Translations under genes and position numbers: made by a program
Part shown: piece by piece, positions 18,761 through 28,189 of the stretch
Numbering within the stretch: position 1 is the first letter of the stretch
Layout of the letters: every line of letters begins with the position of its first letter
NCBI RefSeq assembly: GCF_900182725.1
Contig: NZ_FXTO01000001.1
Span: 1 to 64,000 of the forward strand
Length of the DNA: 64,000 nt
Direction: 5' to 3'
DNA from: Thalassovita litoralis
GTDB lineage: Bacteria > Pseudomonadota > Alphaproteobacteria > Rhodobacterales > Rhodobacteraceae
The notes under the pieces: model-generated
Seen by the model: only the letters and a program-made list of their open reading frames with translations
What the model was told of the DNA's origin: nothing
Databases searched by the model: none

Positions 18761-18801
18761 TGGTTTTGCCTCCGGTCTGATTGATCTGGAAAGTGGCGAA
18801 A

Positions 18802-19623
18802 TCAGTCATGAGCAACCCCCAGATAAGCGTCGATCACGTCTTGATTGTTGCGCACCTCATCAGGCGGGCCGTCCCCGATCTTTTTACCATAGTCCATAAC
18901 CACCACGCGGTCGGACAGGTCCATCACCACGCCCATATCGTGTTCGATCAGGGCAATCGTGGTGCCGAATTCGTCATTCACATCCAGAATAAAGCGGCTC
19001 ATGTCCTCTTTTTCTTCGACGTTCATGCCCGCCATCGGTTCATCCAGCAGCAGCAGCTTGGGTTCCGCCGCCAGTGCGCGGGCCAGTTCCACCCGTTTTT
19101 TCAGACCATAGGGCAGACGCGCCACCGGGGTTTTGCGGATGGACTGGATTTCCAGAAAGTCGATGATCTTTTCAACGACTTCGCGGTTTTCCACTTCTTC
19201 CTTTTCCGCCTTCCCCTTCCAGATTGCCTGCTGGAACATGTTGGTTTTCATGTTGTTCAAGCGTCCGGTCATCACGTTGTCCAGCACAGACATGCCTTCG
19301 AACAGCGCAATGTTCTGGAAGGTCCGGGCAATCCCCTGTTGTGCAACCTCATAGGGTTTCATCGGCGGGCGTTTTGCGCCACGGAACCAGACTTCGCCTT
19401 CTTGCGGGACATAGAACCCCGAGATCACGTTCAGCATCGAGGACTTCCCGGCGCCGTTCGGGCCGATGATGGCGCGAATTTCGCCTTCCTTGATGTCGAA
19501 ACTGATATCCGTGATCGCCTTCACACCGCCAAACCGCAGCGTGATATTCTTCATCTCCATCAGAGTGCCGCCGATTTTGCGACCGTCTGCGGTGACGTAG
19601 CCTTCTTCTTTTTGAACGGTCAT
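18802..19623 (-). CDS. ABC transporter ATPase (LivG-like)
   Basis: 273 aa. Walker A GPNGAGKSS, Q-loop TFQNIALF, a signature region reading LPYGLKKRVELARAL (the LivG variant of LSGGQ), Walker B LLLDEPMAG and the H-loop LIEHDM. Translationally coupled to the upstream acyl-CoA ligase: its ATG overlaps the ligase stop codon by 4 nt (ATGA). The first 20 residues are an extra leader before the conserved start of the domain. Confidence 0.92.
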   Translation of the reverse strand: MTVQKEEGYVTADGRKIGGTLMEMKNITLRFGGVKAITDISFDIKEGEIRAIIGPNGAGKSSMLNVISGFYVPQEGEVWFRGAKRPPMKPYEVAQQGIARTFQNIALFEGMSVLDNVMTGRLNNMKTNMFQQAIWKGKAEKEEVENREVVEKIIDFLEIQSIRKTPVARLPYGLKKRVELARALAAEPKLLLLDEPMAGMNVEEKEDMSRFILDVNDEFGTTIALIEHDMGVVMDLSDRVVVMDYGKKIGDGPPDEVRNNQDVIDAYLGVAHD

Positions 19624-21593
19624 TCCGCAGCCACCTTCTGAGTTTTCACCGGCTGAATCGCCGCATCAATCAGTTTCAGCGTCGCGCTGATCGAGCCTTT
19701 GCGACCGTCCTCATAGGTGACTTCGGTCGTGGTAAAGATCTCGTCCTTGCCCGCATAAAGCGCCTGAATCAGGTCGTCGAATTTTTCTTCCACGATCCGG
19801 CGGCGTACTTTGCGGGTGCGGGTCATTTCACCGTCATCCGCATCCAGTTCCTTGTGCAGCACAAGGAAACGATGCACCTGACAGCCCGAAAGCATCTCAT
19901 CCTCGGCAACCGAGCGGTTCACCTCCTCGACGTGATCTTTGATCGCTTCCAGCACACGCGGATGCCCGGCTAGTTCCTGATAGGACGAATAAGCGATGTT
20001 GTTCCGCTCGGCCCAGTTGCCCACGGCGCTCATGTCGATGTTGATAAAGGCCATGCACTTGTCGCGGCCATTGCCGAACAGTACCGCTTCGAGAATATTC
20101 GGGAAAAACTTCAGTTTGTTTTCCACATATTTCGGCGCGAACAGGCTGCCATCGGCCATTTTGCCAACGTCTTTGGCGCGGTCGATGATACGCAGATGCC
20201 CGGTATCCGGTTCGATGAACCCCGCGTCGCCGGTGGCGACCCAGCCTTCGGCGTCCTTGGTCGATGCCGTGCTTTCCGGGTTCTTGTAATAATACTCGAA
20301 CACGCCCGGACTGCGATAATGCACCTCGCCATTGTCGTCGATCCGCAGTTCCACACCCGGCGACGGTACGCCAACGGTGTCATTGCGCACTTCGCCATCA
20401 GGCTGTTGGGTGATGAACACGGTCGCTTCGGTCTGGCCGTACAACTGTTTCAGGTTGATCCCCAGCGAACGGTAAAACTCGAAAATCTCGGGGCCGATAG
20501 CTTCGCCAGCGGTATAGCCCACGCGCACGCGGCTCATCCCCATGGTATTTTTCAGCGGGCCATAGATGAACAGATCACCCAAGGCATAGCTGATCCGATC
20601 CCCAAGGCTGACCGGCTTGCCGTCCAGAATTTTCGGCCCGACACGTTTCGCAACAGCCATGTACTTGTCGAACAGGGCTTTTTTGAACTTACCCGCGTCT
20701 TCCATGCGGATCATCACATTGGTCAACTGGGTTTCAAACACCCGCGGCGGCGCGAAATAATAGGTCGGCCCGATTTCCCGCAGATCCGCGTTCATGGTTT
20801 CCGGGCTTTCGGGGCAGTTCACGCAGAACGCACACCAATAGGCCTGCCCGACCGAGAAGATGAAATCCCCCACCCATGCCATCGGCAGGTAGGCAAGGAT
20901 TTCTTCGTTTCCACCCAGATGATCGAACTCGGACGAATTCTTCGCGCTTTCGATCACGTTGCGGTTCGACAAAACCACGCCTTTGGGTTTGCCCGTCGTC
21001 CCCGAGGTATACAGCATCACACATGTGCTGTCGTAATCCAGCTTTGCGCTACGGCGCTGCAATTCAGGGGTAAATTCATCGCGGGCCGCATGACCCTGTT
21101 CCTGAATATGGCTGAATTCGTGCAGACGGGAATGATCGTATTTCCGCATCCCGCGCGGGTCCAGATAGATCATGTGTTCAAACTGATGCAGGCGGTCCTG
21201 CACGTCGATCACCTTGTCGACCTGTTCCTGATCTTCCGCGATCACGAACCGCGCGCCGCAATGGTCCAGCACATAGGCCATCTCTTCGGCGGCACTGTCC
21301 TGATACAGTGGCACGGGCACAGCGCCTACGGCCTGTGCGGCCACCATCGACCAATAGAAATACGGACGGTTGCGCCCGATAATGGCGATAAAATCGCCCT
21401 CGTTGACGCCAAGATTGATCAGGCCCAACGCAAGGTTCGTGATTTGAACCTCGGTGTCCTTCCACGTCCAGCTTTGCCAGATGCCAAACTCTTTTTCCCG
21501 ATATGCGGGCCGCGACCCGAATTCGGTGGCGTTACGGTGCAAAAGCGCCGGGATGGACTGTAGTCCACCGGCCGCCTGTGACGACTGTGCCAA
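19620..21593 (-). CDS. Long-chain acyl-CoA synthetase family ligase (AMP-forming)
   Basis: 657 aa from a TTG start at 21593, chosen because GGGAGG sits 7 nt upstream; a reading from 21608 would begin inside that ribosome site. Adenylation motifs: YTSGTTGKPKG (P-loop), YGQTEAT, the TGDAGFIEPD hinge, and the C-terminal acylation-lysine region RTRKVRRR (the Lys is the catalytic candidate). Belongs to the ACSL/FadD15 group. First gene of the transporter operon, overlapping livG by 4 nt, so import and CoA activation are directly coupled in translation. Confidence 0.9.
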   Translation of the reverse strand: MAQSSQAAGGLQSIPALLHRNATEFGSRPAYREKEFGIWQSWTWKDTEVQITNLALGLINLGVNEGDFIAIIGRNRPYFYWSMVAAQAVGAVPVPLYQDSAAEEMAYVLDHCGARFVIAEDQEQVDKVIDVQDRLHQFEHMIYLDPRGMRKYDHSRLHEFSHIQEQGHAARDEFTPELQRRSAKLDYDSTCVMLYTSGTTGKPKGVVLSNRNVIESAKNSSEFDHLGGNEEILAYLPMAWVGDFIFSVGQAYWCAFCVNCPESPETMNADLREIGPTYYFAPPRVFETQLTNVMIRMEDAGKFKKALFDKYMAVAKRVGPKILDGKPVSLGDRISYALGDLFIYGPLKNTMGMSRVRVGYTAGEAIGPEIFEFYRSLGINLKQLYGQTEATVFITQQPDGEVRNDTVGVPSPGVELRIDDNGEVHYRSPGVFEYYYKNPESTASTKDAEGWVATGDAGFIEPDTGHLRIIDRAKDVGKMADGSLFAPKYVENKLKFFPNILEAVLFGNGRDKCMAFINIDMSAVGNWAERNNIAYSSYQELAGHPRVLEAIKDHVEEVNRSVAEDEMLSGCQVHRFLVLHKELDADDGEMTRTRKVRRRIVEEKFDDLIQALYAGKDEIFTTTEVTYEDGRKGSISATLKLIDAAIQPVKTQKVAAE

Positions 21594-21854
21594 TTCTGTT
21601 CCTCCCAAATGGCCGTAATTGGTGGCCTGCGACCGCCTGCGGGGGCGATTCTCCTCTCCGCTAGGGTGCGCAGATATGTTTCAGGGTCAACTTTTTCGTG
21701 AACATTTCCCAATTCTAACGAATTGTAACAACGCACATTTCCTGCGTATCCCCCCGCTGCACTGCGGCAACATCGCCCGTGCCACACGCTTTCTTTTTGT
21801 GCCCTGATGGTGCTAACTCTCTGAAATCCGTGGGGTCCAAGCAGGAGAAAACCC
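21594..21854. promoter_or_regulatory. Divergent promoter region, ligase operon versus kinase
   Basis: 261 bp between the divergent acyl-CoA ligase operon and the histidine kinase gene. AT-rich around 21680-21740. It must hold both promoters; I could not identify a convincing operator. The kinase start has AAGCAGGAG upstream. Confidence 0.5.
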
Positions 21855-23771
21855 ATGAGCCGTGAAACCGACGCCCTGACAATGGCCGGTCTGAACCTGA
21901 TTCAGCAGGCGCTTTCGATTTATGACAGCAATCTGAATCTGGTGGTTTGTAACCGCCGTTTCCGTGAAATGTTCGACCTGCCAGATACGCTTGTGACGCC
22001 CGGCGCCCGGTTTGAAGACACCATTCGCTTCATGGCGGAACGCGGGGAATACGGAAGAATGGAGGACGTTGAAACCGGCGTTACCCTGCGTGTGGCGCAG
22101 GCCCGCACCTTTACCCCGCATTATCTGGAACGCATTCGCCCCAACGGGCAACGTATATCGGTCGAGGGAAATCCCCTGCCCCAAGGCGGCTGGGTTGCCG
22201 TGTACACCGACATCACCCGCACCAAACAGCAAGAGGAACTGCTGCGCGCCCGATCCGAGGAATTGACGGACAAGGTACTGGCCTATGCCGAAGAGCTGGC
22301 CACCACCAACCGCAAGCTGGAATCCACCATCGCGGCGCTGGAAGAAACCAAGCGCATCCTGACGGAAACAGAGGCCCGCACCCGTCTGACAACGGAAATG
22401 ATGCCTGCCCATATCGCTCATGTCGGGCCGGATCGGTGTTATACTTTTTCCAACCGGCGCCTGTCATCCGTCATGCCCGGCCGCCCCGCCGATATTCTGG
22501 GCCAACCGATTGATCAGGTACTTGGCCCCGCGTTCAAAGCCATTGAACCGCATCTGGAACAGGCGTTTGCCGGGCAGCCTTCGGCCTTTGAATTCACGGA
22601 CGAGGACAGTTCCCGTCGCATCCGCGCCGCCTTTACCCCCGATCTGGCCAAGGATGGCAGCGTGGCCGGGGTCTATATCATGTCGATGGACATCACCGAA
22701 GAAACACAGGCCCGCGCCGCCTTGCAACAGACCCGCCGCCGGGAAATGGCCGCACAACTGACCAGCGGGATGGCGCATGATTTTTCAAATCTTCTGACCA
22801 TCATTCTGGGCAGCCAATCGCGCCTGCAAAAAATCGACCTGCCCGATGCCGCCCGTGAACTGGTCAACGCCACCCTGTCCGCAGCCCATCGGGGCGGATC
22901 GCTGCTGAACCGGCTGGCGGACATCACGGGCGCACGGGACTGGAATCCGCAACCCGCCAGCCTGTCCGCCCTACTGAACGATTTGAAAACGCTGGCGTTC
23001 CCTGCCCTGCCGGAAACCATCCGGTTGAACATTAACAACCTGATGAAAGAAGACATGCTGATACTGGACACCGGCATGTTACAGGATTCACTGCTGAACC
23101 TGATCCTGAATGCCCGCGATGCCTGTGAAGGCACTGGAAAAATCACCATCACAGCATCCCCAATTCAGGGGCTTTGGCTGGAAATCACGGTACGCGACAG
23201 CGGCCCCGGATTTTCCGATTCCGCATTGGATCACGCGCTGGAACCCTTTTTTACCACAAAGGGCGGCGAAGGGTCAGGGCTGGGGCTGGCAATGGTTTAT
23301 GACTACACCAAGCTGGCCGGGGGGCGTGTCCGGCTAAGCAATGCCGAAGATGGCGGCGGGCAGGTCACGCTGCGCCTGCCGCTGCGCCGCCCTGCGCAAA
23401 TGGCCGCCGAACCCGGTTTGGTCCTGCTGGTCGAAGACAGCCCGGACCTGCGCATTCGCATCCGTGAAATGCTGACCGATATGGGCGAAACCGTCATCGA
23501 AGCCGCCAGCGCCGAAGAAGCCTTGGTTCTGTGTTCCGAGCTGCCAGAGATTTCGCGCATCCTGTCGGACATTTCGCTTGCAGGTGATATGACCGGCGTG
23601 GATTTCCTGCGTACCCTTCCAAACGGGCACCCGCCCTGCTACCTGATGACCTCGCTGCCACCTGAACACGCGCTGCACCGGGCGGGGGCCGAACTGGCCC
23701 CGGTTCTGCGCAAACCGTTTTCAACCGCGCAGCTTTCTGCCCTGTTTCTGATGACGGCCCCGATACAATGA
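21855..23771 (+). CDS. Hybrid sensor histidine kinase (PAS-PAS-HisKA-HATPase-REC)
   Basis: 638 aa, no transmembrane segment, so a soluble sensor. N-terminal PAS_7-like domain (about 8-125), a coiled-coil linker, a second PAS domain (about 180-290), HisKA with phospho-acceptor His308 (GMAHDFSNLL), HATPase with N-box (LNLILNARDA), G1 (DSGPGF) and G2 (GSGLGLAM), and a C-terminal receiver whose Asp572 (LSDISL) is the likely phosphate acceptor. Its stop overlaps the regulator start by 4 nt. Divergent from the ligase/transporter operon, hence probably its sensor; the ligand is unknown. Confidence 0.9.
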   Translation: MSRETDALTMAGLNLIQQALSIYDSNLNLVVCNRRFREMFDLPDTLVTPGARFEDTIRFMAERGEYGRMEDVETGVTLRVAQARTFTPHYLERIRPNGQRISVEGNPLPQGGWVAVYTDITRTKQQEELLRARSEELTDKVLAYAEELATTNRKLESTIAALEETKRILTETEARTRLTTEMMPAHIAHVGPDRCYTFSNRRLSSVMPGRPADILGQPIDQVLGPAFKAIEPHLEQAFAGQPSAFEFTDEDSSRRIRAAFTPDLAKDGSVAGVYIMSMDITEETQARAALQQTRRREMAAQLTSGMAHDFSNLLTIILGSQSRLQKIDLPDAARELVNATLSAAHRGGSLLNRLADITGARDWNPQPASLSALLNDLKTLAFPALPETIRLNINNLMKEDMLILDTGMLQDSLLNLILNARDACEGTGKITITASPIQGLWLEITVRDSGPGFSDSALDHALEPFFTTKGGEGSGLGLAMVYDYTKLAGGRVRLSNAEDGGGQVTLRLPLRRPAQMAAEPGLVLLVEDSPDLRIRIREMLTDMGETVIEAASAEEALVLCSELPEISRILSDISLAGDMTGVDFLRTLPNGHPPCYLMTSLPPEHALHRAGAELAPVLRKPFSTAQLSALFLMTAPIQ

Positions 23772-24472
23772 CCCAAGCCCCCCTTGTCACCATTCTGGAC
23801 GATGAACCGGCCATCCGCACCATGCTGGCCGACGCATTGGAAGAAGCCGGATTTCGCACTCTGGGCTTTGCCCGTGCCACGGAATTTGAAGCCGCCCTGA
23901 AAACCGCCACCCCCGATGTTTGTCTGGTGGATCTGTCGCTGCCAGACCGGGACGGGCTGACGCTGGTGCATCGGTTGGCGCTGGAACAGGGGGCGACCGT
24001 CATCATCATTTCAGGCCGCGCACAGGTGCAGGACCGCGTGACCGGGCTGGAACTGGGGGCGGATGATTACATCATCAAACCCTTTGACCCGGCCGAGGTC
24101 GTGGCCCGTATCCGCGCCCGCCTGCGCCGCGAAAAGCCCACCACCCAAACCGGCAACACCGCCCGGTTCAACGGCTGGACCGCGCATTTCGACAGTTACA
24201 TGCTGGAAGACGAAACCGGCACCCCCACCCCGTTTTCCCATGCCGAGGGCGAGGTGCTGCGCCTGTTTCTGGAACGCCCCAAACGGCTGATTTCCCGCGC
24301 TGTGATGCAGGAAACACTGGGCGGTGCAGCAGGTGACAGCTTTGACCGGGCTATGGATGTGCGGATTTCACGCCTGCGCACAAAGCTGAAAGAAGACCCC
24401 AAAAACCCCCGCCTGATCAAAACGATCTATGGCGCGGGCTATATTTTTCTGGGTGATGTGAACTGGACCTGA
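23768..24472 (+). CDS. Two-component response regulator, OmpR/PhoB type
   Basis: 234 aa. Receiver domain with Asp10-Asp11 pocket (ILDDEP), phospho-acceptor Asp55 (CLVDLSLP) and Lys105-region motif YIIKPFDP; winged-helix DNA-binding domain at about 135-230 ending GAGYIFLG. Translationally coupled to the hybrid kinase (ATGA overlap), which makes it the cognate regulator. Target operon likely the divergent ligase/ABC transporter; this is inference from position. Confidence 0.93.
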   Translation: MTQAPLVTILDDEPAIRTMLADALEEAGFRTLGFARATEFEAALKTATPDVCLVDLSLPDRDGLTLVHRLALEQGATVIIISGRAQVQDRVTGLELGADDYIIKPFDPAEVVARIRARLRREKPTTQTGNTARFNGWTAHFDSYMLEDETGTPTPFSHAEGEVLRLFLERPKRLISRAVMQETLGGAAGDSFDRAMDVRISRLRTKLKEDPKNPRLIKTIYGAGYIFLGDVNWT

Positions 24473-24547
24473 CCCAGCAGTTTCACGTTTAGACTCAGCG
24501 TTTTGAACCCTCTTGCGCTGATTCGGGGGCCGCGTTACGATTCGGCT

Positions 24548-24784
24548 ATGCTAAGCTGCCTGATGTATCGCACCTGCCCCAAAACCGGCCTTGCGCGTTA
24601 TTACCGCGTGGAGCTGACCTATAACCTGTTCGAGGAGGTGTCGGTATTGCGTGAATGGGGCCTGAAGGGCGGGCGCGGCGCATCCCGGATCGACATTTAC
24701 GGCAGCTTGCGCGGGGCATCCGAAGCAGCGGATAAAATCCGCAACCGCACCCTGAAACGCGGCTACCTTCGCGCTGCGGCCTGA
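24548..24784 (+). CDS. WGR domain protein
   Basis: 78 aa from the ATG at 24548; a TTG at 24503 would add 15 residues, and neither start has a clear ribosome site. Nearly the whole protein is one WGR-type fold: YYRVELTYNLFEEVSVLREWG then GRGASRIDIYGS, where WGLKGGRG replaces the usual WGRIG. WGR domains are nucleic-acid-associated modules; this stand-alone form has no assigned function. Confidence 0.72.
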   Translation: MLSCLMYRTCPKTGLARYYRVELTYNLFEEVSVLREWGLKGGRGASRIDIYGSLRGASEAADKIRNRTLKRGYLRAAA

Positions 24785-24823
24785 CGGCACGGGGACCACA
24801 GCCCCACGCACCGTTCGCCAGCC

Positions 24824-26020
24824 TTAGCCCAACGCCGCCACCGCCCGCGCCAAAACCTGCAACCCCGTCACCAGATCGCGTTCATCGGTGTCTTCGGCAA
24901 AATCGTGGCTGATCCCGTTGATGGACGGCACGAACAACATCGCCGCAGGCATGTGCCGCGCCACATTCGCCGCGTCATGCAACGCGCCGGACTGCATCTT
25001 GCGCCAGCGCCCCGGCGCCTCGGCCTCGGCTGCTTCTGCCAGCGCCGTTTGCAATCGGGCATCCATCAAAACCGGCTCTAGCCCCAGCATCTGACCATAG
25101 CTCAGTTCCATCCCCATTTCCTCGGCCACCTCGGCGGCGGTGTCGCGGATAATGCGGTCCATCCGTGCCAGACGATCACTATTGCCATCTCGCCATTGCA
25201 TCGAAAACACCGCCCGCCCCGGCACGACCGAATGCGCGTTGGGATGCAGGCTGACATGCCCGATTGTCCATACGGTTTGCGGCGTCACCACGTTTCGCAT
25301 CCGCTGATTCAGCCGCGTGTTGAAAATACTTAGCGCCTGAAACGCGTCCTGCCGCCGGTGCATCGGCGTGGTGCCTGCGTGGTTCTGCTGCCCGTCAAAG
25401 GTGATCCGCATATCACGGATACCCACGATATCCGTCACCACCCCCACGGCCTCGTTCGCTTCGTCCAGCCAGGGGCCTTGTTCGATGTGGCATTCGATGA
25501 ACCCGGTGAAGCGTTTCGGGTCCACGAAATCGTGGGTCAGATGCGCCATACTGGCCCGCGCTTCGGCAAAGGTGATGCCGTCACGGTCCTGCAATTCATC
25601 CGCCATTTCCAGCGATAGCACCCCGCCCCAGATCGAACTGCCGGTGGTCACGCCAAACCGGCCTTCTTCGTCCTGAAAATTCACCACGGACACGGGCGGG
25701 CCACCAACCTCTTGCGCAGCGCGAGCGATTTCCAACCCCATGATCACCCCCAAGGCCCCGTCCAGCCAGCCGCCTTCGGGTTGGGTATCCGTATGCGACC
25801 CCAACAGGATCGACGGCCCGTCCACCAGCCCCCACAGCGACCCCACCGCATCGAAATGCGGCACCAGCCCCGCGTCTTCCATCCGGCCCGCCAGCCATTG
25901 TCGGGCGGCAATGTCATCCTTGGAATAGGCCGGACGCACCACGCCCTTCCCCTGCCCGGCGGCCCCGAACTGACGCAGGTTGTGCAAATCCTGCAAAAAG
26001 CGGGTCGGGTTGATCTTCAT
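24824..26020 (-). CDS. M20-family amidohydrolase (N-carbamoyl amino acid hydrolase / allantoate amidohydrolase type)
   Basis: 398 aa; the start at 26020 follows GGAGGCCACC. Metal-site motifs: [18 protein letters not shown] (about 75), [10 protein letters not shown] (about 118) and [13 protein letters not shown] (about 182); the HIEQGP signature is diagnostic for the hydantoinase/carbamoylase and allantoate amidohydrolase group and not for general peptidases. It would release ammonia from N-carbamoyl substrates. No hydantoinase gene is adjacent, so the substrate is open; puuD, in purine catabolism, lies about 8 kb away. Confidence 0.87.
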   Translation of the reverse strand: MKINPTRFLQDLHNLRQFGAAGQGKGVVRPAYSKDDIAARQWLAGRMEDAGLVPHFDAVGSLWGLVDGPSILLGSHTDTQPEGGWLDGALGVIMGLEIARAAQEVGGPPVSVVNFQDEEGRFGVTTGSSIWGGVLSLEMADELQDRDGITFAEARASMAHLTHDFVDPKRFTGFIECHIEQGPWLDEANEAVGVVTDIVGIRDMRITFDGQQNHAGTTPMHRRQDAFQALSIFNTRLNQRMRNVVTPQTVWTIGHVSLHPNAHSVVPGRAVFSMQWRDGNSDRLARMDRIIRDTAAEVAEEMGMELSYGQMLGLEPVLMDARLQTALAEAAEAEAPGRWRKMQSGALHDAANVARHMPAAMLFVPSINGISHDFAEDTDERDLVTGLQVLARAVAALG

Positions 26021-26167
26021 GGTGGCCTCCGTTTCGTTTTCCTTACCCAATACCAGCAGCGCGGCAGGCGCAAGCATCCATGAACGCCGTGGAATACCGG
26101 GCTTTTCACAGGTTGCACCCGCCCCCGGCATTGCCTACCCCTGTGAGCGAACAACCAAGAGGCCCCC

Positions 26168-26827
26168 ATGTCTACCATCACACTTGTTCGCCACGGTCAG
26201 GCCAACACCACCGCCCAGGACGAAGACAGCTATGACAACCTGTCCGATCTGGGTCAGCAACAGGCCCATTGGCTGGGCGACCATCTGGATGCCACCGGCG
26301 AACATTTTGAACGGGTCTTTTGCGGCACGCTGCGCCGCCATGTGCAAACCGCCCAGGGAATGCGCGCAGAAACCCGCGCCGACATCGTGCAGGATGCCCG
26401 CCTGAATGAAATGGAATTTTTCACATTGGCCAACCTGCTGCGCGACCAGCAAAACGTGGCAATGCCTGCCTCGCGCGAGGAATTCGTGACCTATATGCCG
26501 ATGCTTCTGGGCAAATGGCAGGCGGGCGAGATCGACAACGCGCCTGAAACCTTTCAGCATTTCGAATCCCGCGTGGCCGCCGCCATCGACGACATCAACG
26601 CCGGGCGCGGCCCCGCGCTGGTCGTGACCTCGGGCGGGTTGATCGGGATGGTCGTTCGGCAGGCAATGGGGCTGGATTTGACCACGTTTTCACGCACCTG
26701 CATTGCTATCATGAACACCTCGGTGCATCGTCTACATCGCGTGGGCGGGACGCTGGCTGTCACACAGTTCAACGCCGTTCCGCATCTGGACCACCCCGAA
26801 CGCCAATTCGCCCAGACCCATCTGTAA
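26168..26827 (+). CDS. Histidine phosphatase family protein
   Basis: 219 aa. The phosphoglycerate-mutase/phosphatase superfamily signature LVRHGQ is at residues 6-11, with a second catalytic His in the VVTSGGLIG region replaced by a Ser-Gly motif; usually this position is SHG, so activity should be treated as uncertain. Arg in TLRRHVQTA and Glu in LNEMEFF are conserved. Precedes the saccharopine operon by 44 nt on the same strand. Confidence 0.8.
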   Translation: MSTITLVRHGQANTTAQDEDSYDNLSDLGQQQAHWLGDHLDATGEHFERVFCGTLRRHVQTAQGMRAETRADIVQDARLNEMEFFTLANLLRDQQNVAMPASREEFVTYMPMLLGKWQAGEIDNAPETFQHFESRVAAAIDDINAGRGPALVVTSGGLIGMVVRQAMGLDLTTFSRTCIAIMNTSVHRLHRVGGTLAVTQFNAVPHLDHPERQFAQTHL

Positions 26828-26870
26828 CCCGGCCCCGTGCCGCACCGACCGCCAGACAAAGGACAAGACC

Positions 26871-27926
26871 ATGACACATCTGTGGGTCCGCGCCGAACAA
26901 CGCCAAAACGAAGACCGGGTGGGCCTGACCCCCGAAGGCTGCGCCAAACTGATCGCCGCAGGCATCCGCGTCACTGTCGAAGACAGCAGCACCCGTGCCA
27001 TCCCATTACAGGGTTACATTGATGCCGGGGCCGAAATCGCACCGGAAAACAGTTGGCCCACCGCCCCACATGACGCCATCATCTTTGGCCTAAAAGAACT
27101 GCCCGAAGATGGCACACCCCTACCGCATCGCCACATCATGTTCGGTCACGCCTTCAAGGGGCAGCATTCCGGCAAAGCCCTGCTGCAACGGTTCAAAACC
27201 GGCGGCGGCACGCTGTACGATCTGGAATATCTGGTCGATGAAAGCGGGCGCCGCGTTGCTGCCTTTGGCTATTGGGCGGGCTATGCCGGGGCCGCTGTCA
27301 CGCTGAAAACATGGGCGGCGCAACAGCGCGGCGACCTTTGCGGCCCTGTCGGGGTCTATCCCAACAAGGACGCCCTGAATGCCGAACTGAAGGCCGAACT
27401 GGACGCGCTGACCACCCCGCGCCCGCGTGCCATTGTGATTGGCGCGCTGGGGCGCGTCGGCACCGGCGCGGCGGACCTGTGTCAGGCGATGGGAGTACAT
27501 GTGACCAAGTGGGACATGGCCGAAACCGCGCGGGGCGGGCCGTTCCCGGAAATTCTGGAGCATGACATTTTCCTGAACTGTATCTTCGCCCGCCCCGGCA
27601 CCCCGGTTTTCGTCCCGAAAAAATCGCTGACAGCCCCCCGCAAACTGACTGCCATCGGCGATGTCGCCTGTGACCCCGACAGCGATTACAATCCGGTCCC
27701 GGTTTATGACCGCGCGACCACATGGGACGCCCCCGCCCTGCGGGTGGCGGACGATCCCGTGATGGATGTCATGGCGATTGATAACCTGCCCTCAATGCTA
27801 CCCGTCGAAAGCTCTGACGATTATGCCGCGCAATTGTTACCTTCGCTGATGACACTGACCCAGATTGAAACCGGGGTCTGGGGCCGCGCCAAGGCGACCT
27901 TTCAGGACCATGTGGCAAAGGTCTGA
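26871..27926 (+). CDS. Saccharopine dehydrogenase (NAD+, L-lysine-forming, LYS1 type)
   Basis: 351 aa. N-terminal alanine-dehydrogenase-like domain beginning MTHLWVRAEQRQNEDRVGLTP, then a Rossmann domain with VIGALGRVGTGA (about 190). Interconverts saccharopine with lysine and 2-oxoglutarate. First gene of a three-gene operon; the next ATG is 2 nt after this stop. The route could run toward lysine breakdown or synthesis; in this bacterial group degradation is more plausible because lysine is made via diaminopimelate. Confidence 0.87.
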   Translation: MTHLWVRAEQRQNEDRVGLTPEGCAKLIAAGIRVTVEDSSTRAIPLQGYIDAGAEIAPENSWPTAPHDAIIFGLKELPEDGTPLPHRHIMFGHAFKGQHSGKALLQRFKTGGGTLYDLEYLVDESGRRVAAFGYWAGYAGAAVTLKTWAAQQRGDLCGPVGVYPNKDALNAELKAELDALTTPRPRAIVIGALGRVGTGAADLCQAMGVHVTKWDMAETARGGPFPEILEHDIFLNCIFARPGTPVFVPKKSLTAPRKLTAIGDVACDPDSDYNPVPVYDRATTWDAPALRVADDPVMDVMAIDNLPSMLPVESSDDYAAQLLPSLMTLTQIETGVWGRAKATFQDHVAKV

Positions 27927-27928
27927 TC

Positions 27929-28177
27929 ATGGCGATCTATGTCGGCTATCTGGCGGCACTTCTGGGGATGATCTGCTGGATTCCTCAGGCGTTTCAGGTC
28001 TGGCGTACACGGGATACGAAATCCCTGTCCCTGTCTGCCAACCTGTTATTTCTGATCACGGTCAGCCTGTGGCTGATCTATGGCTTGATGATTACCGATT
28101 GGCCGATCATTCTGGCCAATATCGTATCGGTCACGGCGATGATTGCCATCGTCGCGGCCAAACTGAAATACAAATGA
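27929..28177 (+). CDS. SemiSWEET/PQ-loop family small membrane transporter
   Basis: 82 aa with three predicted helices (about 3-23, 37-57 and 59-78). The PQ motif is present in CWIPQAFQVWRTRDTKSLS, followed by LFLITVSLWLIYGL, the SemiSWEET pattern. Dimers of such proteins carry sugars in known cases, while larger PQ-loop relatives in eukaryotes (PQLC2/LAAT-1/Ypq) carry lysine and arginine. Its place between the two saccharopine enzymes, 2 nt after the first and 12 nt before the second, points to a lysine-pathway substrate; this is inference. Confidence 0.85.
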   Translation: MAIYVGYLAALLGMICWIPQAFQVWRTRDTKSLSLSANLLFLITVSLWLIYGLMITDWPIILANIVSVTAMIAIVAAKLKYK

Positions 28178-28189
28178 CGGAGTAACCCC

